Shown piece by piece: positions 11,568 through 22,300 of a stretch of 64,000 bases of DNA. The position numbers and the translations under genes are program-made. Every line of letters starts with the position of its first letter. Position 1 is the stretch's first letter. The stretch is from Norana najaformis (taxonomy: Eukaryota; Annelida; Clitellata; Crassiclitellata; Hormogastridae), in the NCBI GenBank assembly GCA_964023275.1, contig OZ029918.1, positions 17,168,361-17,232,360 of the forward strand. The letters are read 5' to 3'. The notes under the pieces are model-generated. The model was not told where the DNA came from. It worked only from the letters and a program-made list of their open reading frames with translations, and did not search any database.

Positions 11568-12039
11568 TATACGATCAGCAATTTTTAAGCTTTTTCTGAT
11601 TATTTATTTACTAATCGAGATTTACCAATTTCTACATGACGCTGAATAAACAGCTTTTGAAAATCAAATTCGCCAAATGCATAAGCGTAAAATATAAGCC
11701 TCAATTTTACTAAAAGCCCAATGCAGTCGGTTTGCAATTTTTAAAACAAATGACGTCATTTTCGAACTTTGACGTTGAAAAATAAATAATGTTTCAACGC
11801 TTAGCTTTCGTAGGCTTCATGAATAGTGATTAGACTGGCGATTTAACAATACAGCGATGTGAATTAGAATGCCGTATTTGTCAGACGTTATAACTTTAGG
11901 CAGAAGATTTTGGAGATTGATTCCCCAACAGCAACGCCATGGATAAGCCTATAGGACTATAAGCCATATGAAGCTCATATTGGGATATTATGGTATGAAC
12001 TTCATATGTCCTACATATGACGTTGTTGGGGCCATTATT
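11568..12039. other. upstream of the dynein gene; nothing recognised
   Basis: AT-rich sequence. I see no TATA box at a convincing distance from the ATG at 11567 and no other ORF. At 11990-12020 a local near-palindrome, CATATGAAGCTCATAT then ATGAACTTCATATG, is present. Confidence 0.35.
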
Positions 12040-12430
12040 ATCACAAATTATTAATTAGCAACTTCTGTAGTGCCGGTGTATAATGCATAAGGAATTAACC
12101 AATGGCACACCAAAACCAACCCATAATCAAGCCAGTGCTCTGAAGGCAGTTTACCGAGACAGAGCCAAAGGTGGATAAGCCACTAGAAAGGTAAGTACTG
12201 AACTGAGACCGAAATGACATAAGAGACTGAGTAGAACGAACAGCTGCGGGGAGAGAATTCCAAATTTATGTCCAGCAACTGAAAAAGCTGTTTCATCAAG
12301 AACAACTCAAATTCTCGTATACCCAAAGAAAAGCGATTCAACTAGTTGAAAAGTTATAAGTCTGGGAAATGAGGTTTGATTTAAGTACTGTGGCTGGTCA
12401 GAAATCGGTGTTTTACAAACTATCAGCCCC
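12040..12430 (-). mobile_element. LINE 3' fragment (family C)
   Basis: The minus strand encodes a degenerate LINE C-terminus (AFSVAGHKF...; the family end is usually AFSVAGxRxWNSLP). It aligns along its whole length with 14725-15041, including the terminal region AATGCATAAGG versus AATGCACAAGC. Confidence 0.65.
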
Positions 12431-12435
12431 AAATT

Positions 12436-12517
12436 AGCTGGCCTAGTTAGCTTCATCGGTAAGCGCATACGCCAAGGAACCCTTGGTGCGTGAGGATCCC
12501 CGGTTCGCTTCCAGGTC
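12436..12517 (+). repeat. tRNA-like sequence (SINE head or tRNA pseudogene)
   Basis: It has a box A-like TTAGCTTCATCGGTAAGCGC and a perfectly spaced box B-like GGTTCGCTTCC (consensus GGTTCGANNCC). Between them an extended hairpin, ACGCCAAGG paired with CCTTGGTGCGT, replaces a normal anticodon arm. It is therefore not a functional tRNA gene. Confidence 0.5.
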
Positions 12518-12555
12518 GTGGCTTATTGTGACGGAATGCCTTTGGGGTCATGGGG

Positions 12556-12684
12556 TGCACTGGGATCCCATAGTACGGGTGGATCCCATTGGTATGGCCG
12601 GATCCCATAGTATAGCCGGATCCCATTGGATCCCATAGTAAAGGTCGGATCCCATTGGATCCCATTGAAATAGCCGGATCCCAG
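12556..12684 (+). repeat. GGATCCCA tandem array
   Basis: Eight copies of GGATCCCA with variable 4-12 bp spacers (TTGG, TAGTATAGCC, TTGAAATAGCC). The array ends about 10 bp upstream of a TATAAAAG box. Each copy is a BamHI-type palindrome. Confidence 0.85.
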
Positions 12685-12689
12685 ATTGG

Positions 12690-12698
12690 GTATAAAAG
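12690..12698 (+). promoter_or_regulatory. TATA box of the LTR-like unit
   Basis: GTATAAAAG lies directly downstream of the GGATCCCA array. TCAGTTCAGTT, an initiator-like motif, follows about 30 bp later. Confidence 0.55.
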
Positions 12699-13084
12699 GG
12701 ACCCAGTAACGCGCAAAGGTGCTCAGTTCAGTTCAAGCGTGTTCAGTTCAGTCAGTTTAGCATTCGGAGGAAGTCACTTGTTCGGAGTAGTCAGTTAAGT
12801 CAGACAGTCGAATAGTTGCGGATGATAGCGAGTTAAGGCTTAGGGACGAATAAGCTCATGTGTATCCTGATGTCTGTTGGGATTCATGTTGAAGAAGTTA
12901 TAGTTAAGTTCTTCTCGGAATAAAGAATGAATATTTCGGTTCCTTCGACTTGGATTGTTTCTTCAAATAAAAATCCTCTGACAGACCACGGGGGTCGGAC
13001 CTCACGGCGGTTACAAGCACAGGCCACCTGGAAACGTAGAAGTCCTCGGCAGTTAGGAACGGTAGAAGAAGAGAAACATTTACA

Positions 13085-13689
13085 AGTTGGTACCAGAATT
13101 CGGGGACGCTTCGTCTGCCGGGCTGAAACGTTTACATGTACATTATTTCAGAGATTTGAATCTCGGGCTAGCACGGTCCGTGCACGGGGACCTTAAATGG
13201 CGTGTAGCGGTGGTGAACGATCTCATCCGATAAGGTCGAGGCCATACGGTCGCTACAGAAAAACGTGTACAATTTTATTTGAAACAGCTTCCCTACATGG
13301 AAAGCCAATGCAATGTTTTAAGTATTGGGTTATATGATCGTATCTAGATGTATCAGTTAAGAATATTTAACATAGGCATACATCACCTCTATATTTAATT
13401 TACTGGCTATGGTTAAAGGAGAAACTTTATAGAAGACGTCGTTTTAAAACCGACTGACGTGCATATTTAATTCAAAACAAACAAGCGTAGAACACGGATA
13501 GCTCAGGTTTACGGTAATCGGAAGTTCTTGTTTGACTGACTAATATCATTTACAAAATATGGTTTTATATTTGTTACATTCTATTATATTGTGTAGACCT
13601 ATCGCCGATCCTAAAACGTTGCATAGGCTGCCCACAGGAAAGCGAATAATTTTCAGGACCGGTTAATCGTTAACATTTCAATCGATCTT
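13085..13689. other. no gene recognised
   Basis: A possible leader of the LTR-like unit up to about 13200, then AT-rich sequence with no supported ORF. Confidence 0.35.
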
Positions 13690-14205
13690 GATTATCACTG
13701 TTGACTCACAAGACTTGCCTAGAGCTACTCGACCAAGTTTTGTATGAATTCAGATGTGCATGGTCACTATACACGATCATCTCATATGTATCATAAACAT
13801 TCTGTTCACACTACTAATAGACAGTTTAGTATTATAATTTGTGGACGGTCATTTTGGAATTCTCTGCCAACTGTTCTTACTAGCTTGCCAACATTATACC
13901 AGTTTAAAACAAGTCTAAAATCTCATATACTCAATGCACTTAGTTAAGTATTTTTGGTGCTTAGTTGTGTGTTTTTTTTTAGGTTTATGCAATGACATTG
14001 ATTATAAAAATTACTTTATATTTTAGATTATTAATTGTTTTACTCAGTATTATACTGTCACCTATTTGTAATCCATGATGTAAATAGGTGACCTTCGTAG
14101 GGGAACTGTTTGTTCCTTTTAGGTCAGCCCATTGGCACCACTGTATGTGACAGACTAGAATTGTACTTGTTAGTTATTTTTGGTTGTCAATAAAATCTCT
14201 CTAAA
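13690..14205 (+). mobile_element. LINE 3' fragment (family E, jockey/CR1-like C-terminus)
   Basis: The ORF at 13744-13947 reads HGHYTRSSHMYHKHSV... then GRSFWNSLPTVLTSLPTLYQ and FKTSLKSHIL before a stop. This is the HxYxTRxx...WNSLP...FKxxLKxxL end typical of these retrotransposons. A 3' UTR follows to AATAAAATCTC near 14190. It is strongly 5' truncated. Confidence 0.75.
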
Positions 14206-14214
14206 AAACGTTTT

Positions 14215-14500
14215 CTGACTTTCTTAATGTGACTATACCGTGGGCAAGGACGGCTGTCGGTGGGCGTGCCTTATCAGTTGCCAACCCTAGATTCTGGAAC
14301 ACTTCCGACATAGGTTCGCTCTTCAGAGTCTGTTTTGGCATTCAGATCATGACTTAAAGCTTGTCTCTTCCTGGACTCGTTTCCTCCATACGCTGTTTGT
14401 GTGTCTTCTCGGACTTTCCTATTGGCTTTCGACGGGACTAACCATGGAATTTTGCATGCACAAATAGTCAAGTGGCGCTTTATTAGTTCTCGGATACTTA
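14215..14500 (+). mobile_element. LINE 3' fragment (family D)
   Basis: Broken frames contain RAFSVATPRFWN and continue into a 3' UTR with CTTTCCTATTGGCTTTCGAC and ACTAACCATGGAATTTTGC. These match the end of the larger copy at 57130-57370 (GGCTTTCCGACCCGG, CTCACCATGGAATTTGGC). Confidence 0.7.
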
Positions 14501-14724
14501 CTATTATAATGTAGACAAGAGTATGGCGGCAGTCACGTCGATTGTTGAATCGCCTTGTGTGTTACTTTGGCGTTATCTTTATTCCGGAAGTTGCTCCATA
14601 CGCGGTGGTCTGAGGGATGTCCGGACGCTGTGGCATCTACCGCCAATGAAGGACTGCTGGATGATGATGTCACTGTGTTCCGTGGACCCTACCGCGCGTC
14701 TTCGTTCTACACTATCGACGCAAC

Positions 14725-15041
14725 TTGTAATTGTAAAATAATTTGTAACTTCTGTTGCGCTGGTGTCTAATGCACAAGCATCAGATGATGGTGCATCAAA
14801 GCCAAGCCGCAATCAGGTCAATATTCAGAAGGTCAGTCCAGTGAGACTAAGAGGCAACTTACGGTGGATAAACAATTTGAAACAGGTAAGTCTTAAGTTG
14901 AGAACGAAATGACACAAGTAATTGAGCAGAACATACAGACACAGGGAGAGAGTTCCAAAATCTAGCTCCAGCAACTGAAAAAGCATGTTTACCAAGTACA
15001 ATTCTAGTCCAATGTATGACCAGAGAAAGGCAATCAGGTGA
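14725..15041 (-). mobile_element. LINE 3' fragment (family C)
   Basis: Second copy of the family at 12040-12430. The shared blocks are GAGAACGAAATGACACAAGT, GGGAGAGAGTTCCAAA, CCAGCAACTGAAAAAGC and the 3' end TAATGCACAAGC. An LTR starts exactly at its 5' break (15042). Confidence 0.7.
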
Positions 15042-15909
15042 TGTAGCGATCCTCCCTTAATTTCGCGTTTCTATTTGTTAAGTAAGCTGAGGAAAAGCTT
15101 ACTTACTTACTTAGTTAGTATGTAGTAGTTTAGCGTAGTTGATAGTAGTAGTAGATTTATGTATAATGGCTGTAGCTGATATAGTATTGTAGCCAGACCA
15201 ACTTATATGAGTTATAGCTAAACTATAGCAAATGGCCAACTTAGGTAGGAATATGATTTTACTAGATCGTATGGGACTATGCCACGTCAGCACGGAGGAT
15301 GTTAGCCTACATGACGATTTTACCAAGGATAAATCAGACAGAGCGGATTTGAAAATTAAACAGCTGCTGATGTCATGAGCAGACAACTTTAGCGATGGAC
15401 GGTTGGCAATGGTCATGCGCAGATCAGCAACGACGGTTGGCCGCCATTATACAGCAGACGAACTTTTATTTGTATAAGAAGAGGTTTCATATAGTCAGTC
15501 GGGGAGTTACGTTCGTTGGTGCATGTTAAGCTAGACGTGGAAAAACGCCTTCGAAACCTCCGTACGTACGTTCGATTTGTGTGCGTACAAATCGATGATC
15601 GATCGTTCTAATACTTCGATCATTCCTCGTATAAGGAGTTTCATTAGAGAGTTTAGGAACTTCTGAAGAAACGTTGAATTTACCTGTTTCCCGTAAGCGG
15701 CGGTTGTCGTATCGGACAGAGGAACAAGTAATCCGTACAAAGGATTGTATTCGAATCGACGAACTTTTCGGTTGATACTGCTAAGCGATCTGCAACGCGT
15801 AATCGTACTTTGACGAGTGAGTAACGTACGCTTCGTTAGCTTTGTCGTCCAGTGAATGGAATAAACTGAATTACCTTGAACTTTCGTACAATATAGTCGA
15901 AGAGTTACA
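15042..15909 (+). mobile_element. solo LTR (family TGTAGCGAT)
   Basis: It starts TGTAGCGATCC and plausibly ends GAGTTACA. The first ~200 bp recur at 17372-17563 and at 26403-26625, where they directly follow a polypurine tract and a Ty3/gypsy RNase H end. That identifies the repeat as an LTR. No flanking target duplication is clear. Confidence 0.7.
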
Positions 15910-16389
15910 AGAATAAATGGCGGATTTCCTTCATCTGCTCATGGAAGACTAGGCCTATCAACCAAGTTTTCCTAGAAAGGGACTTTGGAAAATCACACTT
16001 CCCCGAGAACGTTTCCTCGAAATCAACTAATCTCCACAAGAACTCAGGCCTAGACAATCTACAACTCATCAAAGGGAAGGAAGAAATCAAATTATTTCTT
16101 TAATTGATATAGTTTAGCAGTTGGCCTGCAGTAGTAGTAGCATGTGGTAGATGTAGATTGATGATATTAGAATTGAACTTGGAGTAATAATTTATTTCTA
16201 TAATAAAGCTGTTTGTTTATTTTCAAAACTGTACAATTAGTTTTAATGAGCCAACATTGTGTCATGATCAATATCTAAATTTGAGATTGACTTGGGATAT
16301 ATGTATTTTGACATAAACTGTTAGTCATCTGCATGTACCCTTTCCCAACATATCCTTTGCTGAACAGGAAGCCAGCACACAGATTTACT

Positions 16390-16960
16390 GTAAGCACATC
16401 TTGATGTGTTAGTTATGGCTCAAGCCAAGGAGTTCTGAACTTGTTAGAGTTTCTGCATGTTTGACTTTGTGATACTAACAAGAACCGAGTTACAGTAGTT
16501 AAGATGACTGGAGACCAACGCATTTGCCAAAGATATTCTTGATGACATAGGAACGTAACGCCTAATTCTGCATCTGTCACGAATATACATGTATGACAAC
16601 TTACAGATACCATTTACAAAGTCTGTGAGAGACATAACAGAATCAAAAACAATGCCCAAACTATGAGCAACATCAGCCAACTCAACAATTGATTCACCCA
16701 GTTTCAAACATTTAATCCAGTCAAACTGTCTAAGTAACTGTGGAGTGCCCAGTAGTAGAAGTTCAGTTTTTGGTGTGTTAAGGAGGAGTTTATTAGCTGT
16801 TATCCTAGACTGCAGTTCCTCAAAGGCATCAGACAACAGCTGCACAGACGAGTGACAAGTCAAACGGTCAAATGAAATGTAGATTTGAGTACCATCAGCA
16901 TAGAAATGATATCCCAGTGAATGATTGTCAAGCTTACATTATACAAGATCACATTATACC
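16390..16960 (-). mobile_element. LINE reverse-transcriptase C-terminal fragment
   Basis: The minus frame contains the catalytic region FYADG (normally YADD; second aspartate lost), then LQSRITANKLLLNTPKTELL and the C-terminal block RCRIRRYVPMSSRISLANAL, VSSHLNYCNSVL. It is closest to the family D copy at 55566-57490 and is truncated at both ends. Confidence 0.8.
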
Positions 16961-16971
16961 TCACACCCAGT

Positions 16972-17110
16972 CAGTGGCGTAAATCACGGGGGAAAGATGG
17001 GGACTGTACTCCTCAAAATTTTGATTGTGGGGGATTATCTCCCAAAGTTACAACTTCTAATGGGGGGACAGTGCTATCACTGTCCCATCTGCTTCATTAA
17101 ACTTTTATCA
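16972..17110 (+). mobile_element. hAT-type terminus or MITE
   Basis: CAGTGGCGTAAATCACGGGGG is a classic hAT terminal repeat start followed by G-rich sequence (GGGGGATTATCTCCC, GGGGGGACAGTG). The other end is not clear, so the extent is approximate. Confidence 0.45.
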
Positions 17111-17371
17111 TAAAGTATCGTAGAATTAAATTAGTCATATGATAAAAGACAGGAACTTTAAGACAAGTAGGCATGACACTGCCTCTGTTCACCAACTGTG
17201 AATAAAAGTGTTCAAACACTTTAATCAAGTTGCAACAGTATGTGTAGAAAATTGTACAAAAACACACAGTAAGCCATCTGTTGTCCCTCACTAAAAATCA
17301 TTAGCAGTTTCGGCTTATTTAGCCTTTACTTAGAACCTAGATATTTACTCTTTATCGTTATATGAGCTCTG

Positions 17372-17563
17372 TGTAGCGATCCTCCTTTTTATTCGCGTTT
17401 CTATTTGTTGAGTTAAGATGAGGAACGGCTGAATGACTTACTTAGTTAGTGTGTATAGTAGTTTAGTGTAGATGGTAGTAGTAAATTTCTGTGTAAAGGC
17501 TGTAGTTGATATAGTATTGTAGGCAGGCCAACTTATATGAGTTATAGCTAAACTATAGCAAAA
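17372..17563 (+). mobile_element. LTR fragment (family TGTAGCGAT)
   Basis: About 190 bp closely match the first part of the LTRs at 15042 and 26403 (TGTAGCGATCCTCC, GCGTTTCTATTTGTTGAG, GGCCAACTTATATGAGTTAT). The match ends abruptly at AACTATAGCAAA. Confidence 0.75.
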
Positions 17564-17993
17564 CTTGGGTAATGAAATCCTGAAAACGAATATTAATCAG
17601 ATTATGAAAGATTGTTCTATTAACATGCACAGAAATCAAACGTGCTTAAATGCTGGGAAATCAAAATTTGAATCTAGGTCGAATGGACTGAAGGAATGAC
17701 TGAAAAGATTGGCTAAGGCTAAAATTAGCAGCAAAAACAAACGAAGTGACGTCATAACTGAAAGGTCGTCAGTACAAATCAACAATGAAGTCGACGAAAC
17801 GACTCAAGGACACGTAATAGCCAGCTGCGAAACAAGGACGCAGATGCATGCGAACATAGGAGAGAGGAGAGGGAAGGGTTTAACCAAAGAGGTTATACTA
17901 CTTACTCTAGAGGGAGTATGACGTCATTTGCTTGAAGCCGCCGTATGAAACGGCCTTGACCGATCGTTTAGACGACTGAATAGCTGTGTGAAA
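17564..17993. other. no gene recognised upstream of the THAP gene
   Basis: A 70-codon plus-strand ORF at 17709-17921 is lysine- and threonine-rich and matches nothing I know. It could be a gag-like remnant behind the LTR fragment, but nothing in it shows this. Confidence 0.35.
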
Positions 17994-18085
17994 ATGTCGA
18001 AACGATCGACTTTAAATTGTGTGGCATATGGATGTAACAATTTATTCATGCCCGAAACCAAGGCCGCCGGAATATCATTTCATCG
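17994..18085 (+). CDS. THAP gene exon 1
   Basis: Starts ATGTCGAAACGA and ends CATCG|GTAAGT. It encodes the first zinc-binding pair of the THAP motif (NCVAYGCNN) and ISFHR. Confidence 0.82.
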
Positions 18086-19796
18086 GTAAGTTGTTTTTTT
18101 TGTGTTTTTGTACTTTTGTTTAATGCGTAACCTTCGAAATGAAATGCAAACAGTCTCGTTTAAGCCTGTGTGTCGGTCGGTCGCATGTTGGCAAATTTAT
18201 CGTTTTATCGTCCGCGATATATTTTTTAAATTTTATTTGTGTGTTTTAGTACTTTTGTTTAATATATAAGCCTCGAAATGGAATCCAGTCTCGTTTATGC
18301 AATGTCTGTCATGTTTTCTATTGGAACAAATAAAACAATAATTCTAGAAAGTGTTTTTGTTCCATATTTGTGTTTCCATGTTTTGTTTCTGGAACCGAAC
18401 CCTTTTGCCTATCGATTTTGTTTTGACTGAGCGCCTGTGAATGAGCTGGTCCCCGTGACATGGCTTTCGTTGGGCGCTGTAGAAATTTGGGGATTACGAT
18501 TACGATTTTGGAACAAACATGGGTCTGACTATTTATTACTAGCAAACAAATCATGGTGCAAGGGAATAACGTTTTCACAATCTGTTATAGGTTTCCAAAG
18601 GATCTTAAAATGAGAAAGAAATGGGCAGTCCGTGTGCACCGCGACAACTGGGAACCAACTGATTACTCACGTATCTGTTCCGTTCATTTCGAAGATGGAT
18701 GTTTCTACAACAGTGGCATGCGCAAGAGGCTATTACCAGGTTTGCCTGTCTACTATGACTTTAATAATATGTGAATATCCTATATGAAATTTGTGGCTTT
18801 TTCACTTAATCCCATTAAAGCTTTAGCACTAAGATTATGTCAGCCCAGCTTGCGATCAATAATTATGCAGTGTCCAAATTCAGATAAACTACCGCAACAC
18901 TGCACCAAAATACTACAACAACATCCCGATATAGCTCAATGTGATGGCTGTGAGATCTTGTGAAATCTTGCATTAATGGTCCGGTTGTAATTCTGGAGGT
19001 GTATCCATTTAATAAGTCAATCTAGGAGACAAAGTTTGCGACGTTGTGACATGGTGTGATATAATAAGTCAGATATCTATATCTGTAACAGATAAATGCT
19101 AAAAGTATTTTTTGGTTGATCCTGCACAATATTCTTGTTCTTCTTTTAAGGGGCTGAACCAACGCTGTTCAACTTTCCAGCTCATTTGCAGCCAAAGAAA
19201 AGTACAGTCCGATGGGTACGCACATCACCCATTGCGAAACACCGTGTTGCTTATGGACCAAAGATTGAAATTGGCACTTTGTCCAACTTTGTAGAAAATG
19301 TGGTAGTGTATATTGCTGGTTTCGTTGTTTGCAAGTTAAGAAAACGTCTAGCTTGCAACGATTGTAGAGATGCCCTGTTTTGGAACAAAAGTGGTGATGA
19401 GCCATTTCCTAGTGGTTTTGGACTTCTGGAAACCAAAGACCGTGGAGGTCTCCTGCGACCTTCAAATGATGTTGTAATGCTCTGCAAAGCTAGCGAGTCA
19501 CACTTCAGAAGTAAGATGGGTCCACAAGACAAACCAGTAATTGCTGCAAGTCTGAAAACTGTTCTAACGACATGTGTACTTCGATCCTTCATTAGGAGCA
19601 ACATTTTTCTGCACTAATGGACCATTCATCTGGGACTGAGCCAATTAGGGATCACCGAGTTCTGCTGATGAAGACAGTTGTTGAAGAATATCTTTGCTGT
19701 CGTCTGCACCACCAGGGCAAGTGCTTCACAAGACACATTCATGAACAAACCAAGCGGTCCAAATTAAATAAAGCTGTGATTTTTAGTGGCCAGTAG
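17994..19796 (+). CDS. THAP-domain protein with P-element/THAP9-like C-terminus, catalytic core absent
   Basis: Three exons: 17994-18085, 18591-18739 and 19151-19796, with GT-AG introns joined in perfect phase. Residues 1-90 form a C2CH THAP DNA-binding domain: C9, C14, FHRFP (about 30-33), W42, W51, C60-S-V-H63-F and AEPTLFNFP just after the second junction. Exon 3 then moves directly to the P-element transposase C-terminus: YIAGFVVCKLRKRLACNDCR, GGLLRPSNDVVMLCKASE, and a final KRSKLNKAVIFSGQ. The RNase H-like catalytic region of several hundred residues in THAP9/P transposases is missing. A one-base loss in a T run near 19607 breaks exon 3; allowing for it, the product is about 295 residues. 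It may be an internally deleted P-like element or a domesticated DNA-binding protein. The splice-compatible junctions argue against random decay. Confidence 0.8.
18382..18512 (+). mobile_element. LINE family A 3' tail in THAP intron 1
   Basis: It reads GGAACCGAACCCTTTTGCCT, then CTGAGCGCCTGTGAATGAGC, TTCGTTGGGCGCTGTAGAAA and a terminal GATTACGATTACGATT. It is the same 3' end as the long copy at 21484-25312 but only 130 bp long. Confidence 0.85.
18591..18739 (+). CDS. THAP gene exon 2
   Basis: Acceptor TGTTATAG|GTTTCC; donor CCAG|GTTTGC. It encodes FPKDLKMRKKW, NWEPTDYSRICSVHFEDGCF and RKRLLPG, completing the C2CH domain. Confidence 0.82.
19151..19796 (+). CDS. THAP gene exon 3 (P-element C-terminal domain, one frameshift)
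   Basis: The acceptor TTCTTTTAAG|GGGCTG restores the split glycine codon. The frame is open to 19617, where a T5 run shifts it. The next frame carries the family's ending to TAG at 19794-19796. Confidence 0.78.
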
Positions 19797-20084
19797 AGTG
19801 TCAGGTATATACACTGATCTGTTACTTAGTACTTAAGATATGAATATTTGGTGACAATGTTACTGTTTGATCCAGTTATTTTGCTTGCATAATTGTCAGT
19901 TTTACTACAAATTTCATTTTGGATTCAATTTGATATGTGAACTGTATACATCTAGAATGAGGGTAGAATGCAGCATGCTTCTATTTCCAGGTAGATAGTC
20001 ATTTTGTCTACCCCAGTGCCAAAGTACTGAGTTTGGTTTTCTTTTATTACTTGTGTCTGTAGCTTCATTTGACTATCTGATGTT
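19797..20084. other. 3' flank of the THAP gene; left copy of a direct repeat at 19959-20033
   Basis: GGGTAGAATGCAGCATGC, CTATTTCCAGG, AGTCATTTTGTCTA and AGTGCCAAAG recur in order, about 75% identical, at 21020-21098. No ORF is recognised. Confidence 0.5.
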
Positions 20085-20303
20085 ACAGCAGATTAACATT
20101 TATATTCCAGTTGATTAGCACCTATTGTACAGCAGATTAACATTTATGTTACTCTTGATTAAAGTTTACGTTGTAGCAAATTAACGTTAATGTGACAGCT
20201 GGTTAGCAGTATGTTACAGTTTATTTAGCATCTATGTTGCAATTAATTAGCATTTATATTACAGTTGTTTAGCATCCATGTTACAGCCGATTAGCGTTTG
20301 TGT
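20085..20303 (+). repeat. 22-bp tandem repeat, about 10 units
   Basis: Consecutive ~22-bp units vary around TGTTACAGTTGATTAGCATTTA (for example ACAGCAGATTAACATTTATG, ACAGCCGATTAGCG). No spacers separate the units. Confidence 0.85.
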
Positions 20304-21446
20304 TGTGATAAATCACATTCAATAATGGTCTCATTTTGTTATTTTTTCATTTTTGCATGTGTGAACAATTTCTTAATGAGTTTGATATCAAAATTTTAAT
20401 TATAGTTAGAAAAAAACTGATGATTTGAGTTTGTGGAATTTTAAATAAATATTGCTCATCAGAGTTTGTGAAATTGATTTGTTATATGTATATAATCAAC
20501 ACCTTGGTTCGCAAATATTTCTCCGTGGCTGCATACCTGTACTTGCTTTCTTGCATCCTGCAACCCAAATGCAGTTTCATGTGTGGAGTTTTGATTCAGA
20601 TGAAAAATTTATGCTACTGAGCTGCTTGTCAATTCTCTGGTTCTGCCTTGTCAGGTCAGGAGCACTTCTGACATTTCTTAAATATTTGCACTTACAACTG
20701 CTGAGAACTGCCTGCTATATGAATAACAGAGACGTGATTACTACTGTCTGATTTTGTTTTCTTCAGCATTTGTTTTGTTGGCTTAAAGAAATTACACTTT
20801 TATTTCTGGGCTGGAAATATTTGGCAAACCTGAAAACTTAATTCAAAAGGACATTTGTTGCAACGGTGTTGTTCTTATATAACCCTGCTTCAAGTGCACT
20901 TATGAACTATGTAAGGGGGGCATTAACAAATTTTAGTTGTATTGTATGGTACAATTTACAGCTCTGATAAAGATTACCTAAAGACAAGTAATGATATGTC
21001 TCTGTTATATACGAGTTTGGTGAAGGTAGAATGAAGCATATATCTATTTTCAGGCAAACAGTCATTTTGTCTAGCCACAATGCCAAAGCAATACAGTATT
21101 TATTCATAAACGTACATCACATCACTTGCTAAATGTAATGGTTACGAATGCCATTTATACATAGGGCTTCGTAGGCTAGTAATATTTTCTAACGTAAATA
21201 AAACAGTAAAATTTGCATTTTTTTCTTCTCGCTTTCAAAGAAAATTTGTTACTTTTCTGTACTTGAAAAAATACGGACAAAGAAACAGAATAAATCAAAA
21301 GCATTTCATTAGTTTAACGCGGCATCCCATTGTACACACGTGGGCTATGTCTAAACCGCGGGTCAAGGTCGCGTATCGACGGTGGCTTCACAACGCGCAG
21401 CGTTATTTGCCGGCTGCGCTCCATCTATAGAGTATATATCATTGGG
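20304..21446. other. no gene recognised; right copy of the direct repeat at 21020-21098
   Basis: AT-rich sequence with short ORFs of no recognisable family. The repeat partner of 19959-20033 is the only structure seen. Confidence 0.4.
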
Positions 21447-21630
21447 TTTAACCATGGACTCCTCTATAATAGCACAGCTATTATAATCGTAATCGTAATC
21501 TCGAGATTTCTACAGCGCTCAACGAAAGCAAAGTCGCAGGAACCAGCTTATTCACAGGCGCTCAGTCAAAACAAAATCGATAGGCAAAAGGGTCAAGATC
21601 CAGGAGTCAGGCACTCAGACAGTCGGACGG

Positions 21631-22300
21631 CTACGGTGGATGCTGTTTGAAATTGAAGCGAGAAGAGAGATAAGGGTAAGAGGAAGAATCAGGATAAGAT
21701 TTCTGGAAAAGAAGTGTTTTCAGTCTTGAGTGAAAGACCTGCGCAGAAACTGAAAGAGGTGAAGTGTTGGTGAGTTCGTATGATTGACCAGACAACTGTC
21801 GCAATTCTGGCGGGAGTTTATTCCAAAGGGGTGGGGCAGCTATGGCTATGGAGCGATTTCCAAATTTTAAGGATGAGGTGACGGGAGGGCGAAGAAGTGT
21901 TAGGATAGATGAGGAGCAGGTTGAACGGAGTGGTTGGATAGTAAATAATTGACGAAGATAGGAGGGTTGGGAGGATTGAAGTGTGTTGTAGGTGAGGGAT
22001 AAGACTTTGTACTCTATTCCTTCTGGTATTTTAAGCCAGTGCAGTGATTTGAGAACAGGGGTGATGTGATGGTGTTTGGGGATTTTGGTGACAGCACGTG
22101 CGAGAGCATTCTGGATAGCTTGTAGGCGATTTATCTGGGTTGTGTCAATATTGAGGAAAAGTGAATTGCAGTAGTCAAGTTTTGCATGGACTATGGATGT
22201 GGCAATGATAGATGCGGTTTTGAAGTCAAGCATAGGACGGATTCTGCGAAGGTCGCGGATATGCATAAAGCAAGAGCGGGAAAGATGGGTGATATGATCA
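21631..22300 (-). CDS. LINE A C-terminal domain
   Basis: Continuation in a third frame: MHIRDLRRIRPMLDFKTASI, KLDYCNSLFLNIDTTQINRL, ARAVTKIPKHHHITPVLKSL and PPLWNKLPPELRQL, ending FHSRLKTLLFQKSYPDSS... before the stop at about 21631. It is the standard L2/CR1 C-terminus. Confidence 0.9.

Larger units (their letters stand above)
12527..13084 (+). mobile_element. probable LTR (TGTGACGG...TTACA) with TATA box and poly(A) signal
   Basis: It begins TGTGACGGAATG and ends CATTTACA, typical TG...CA ends. It holds a repeat array, TATAAAAG (12691), TCAGTTCAGTT initiator-like motifs and AATAAA (12919). Just after the end, TTGGTACCAGAATTCGGGG could be a primer-binding site. No matching second LTR or pol sequence is adjacent, so this is a solo LTR or 5' remnant. 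Confidence 0.5.

Noticed and set aside
12453..12716. Minus ORF with repeated GIHP/GSG residues
   Set aside because: It is the translation of the GGATCCCA array.
20085..20303. CRISPR-like array
   Set aside because: Units are contiguous with no unique spacers, diverged, and in a eukaryotic context.
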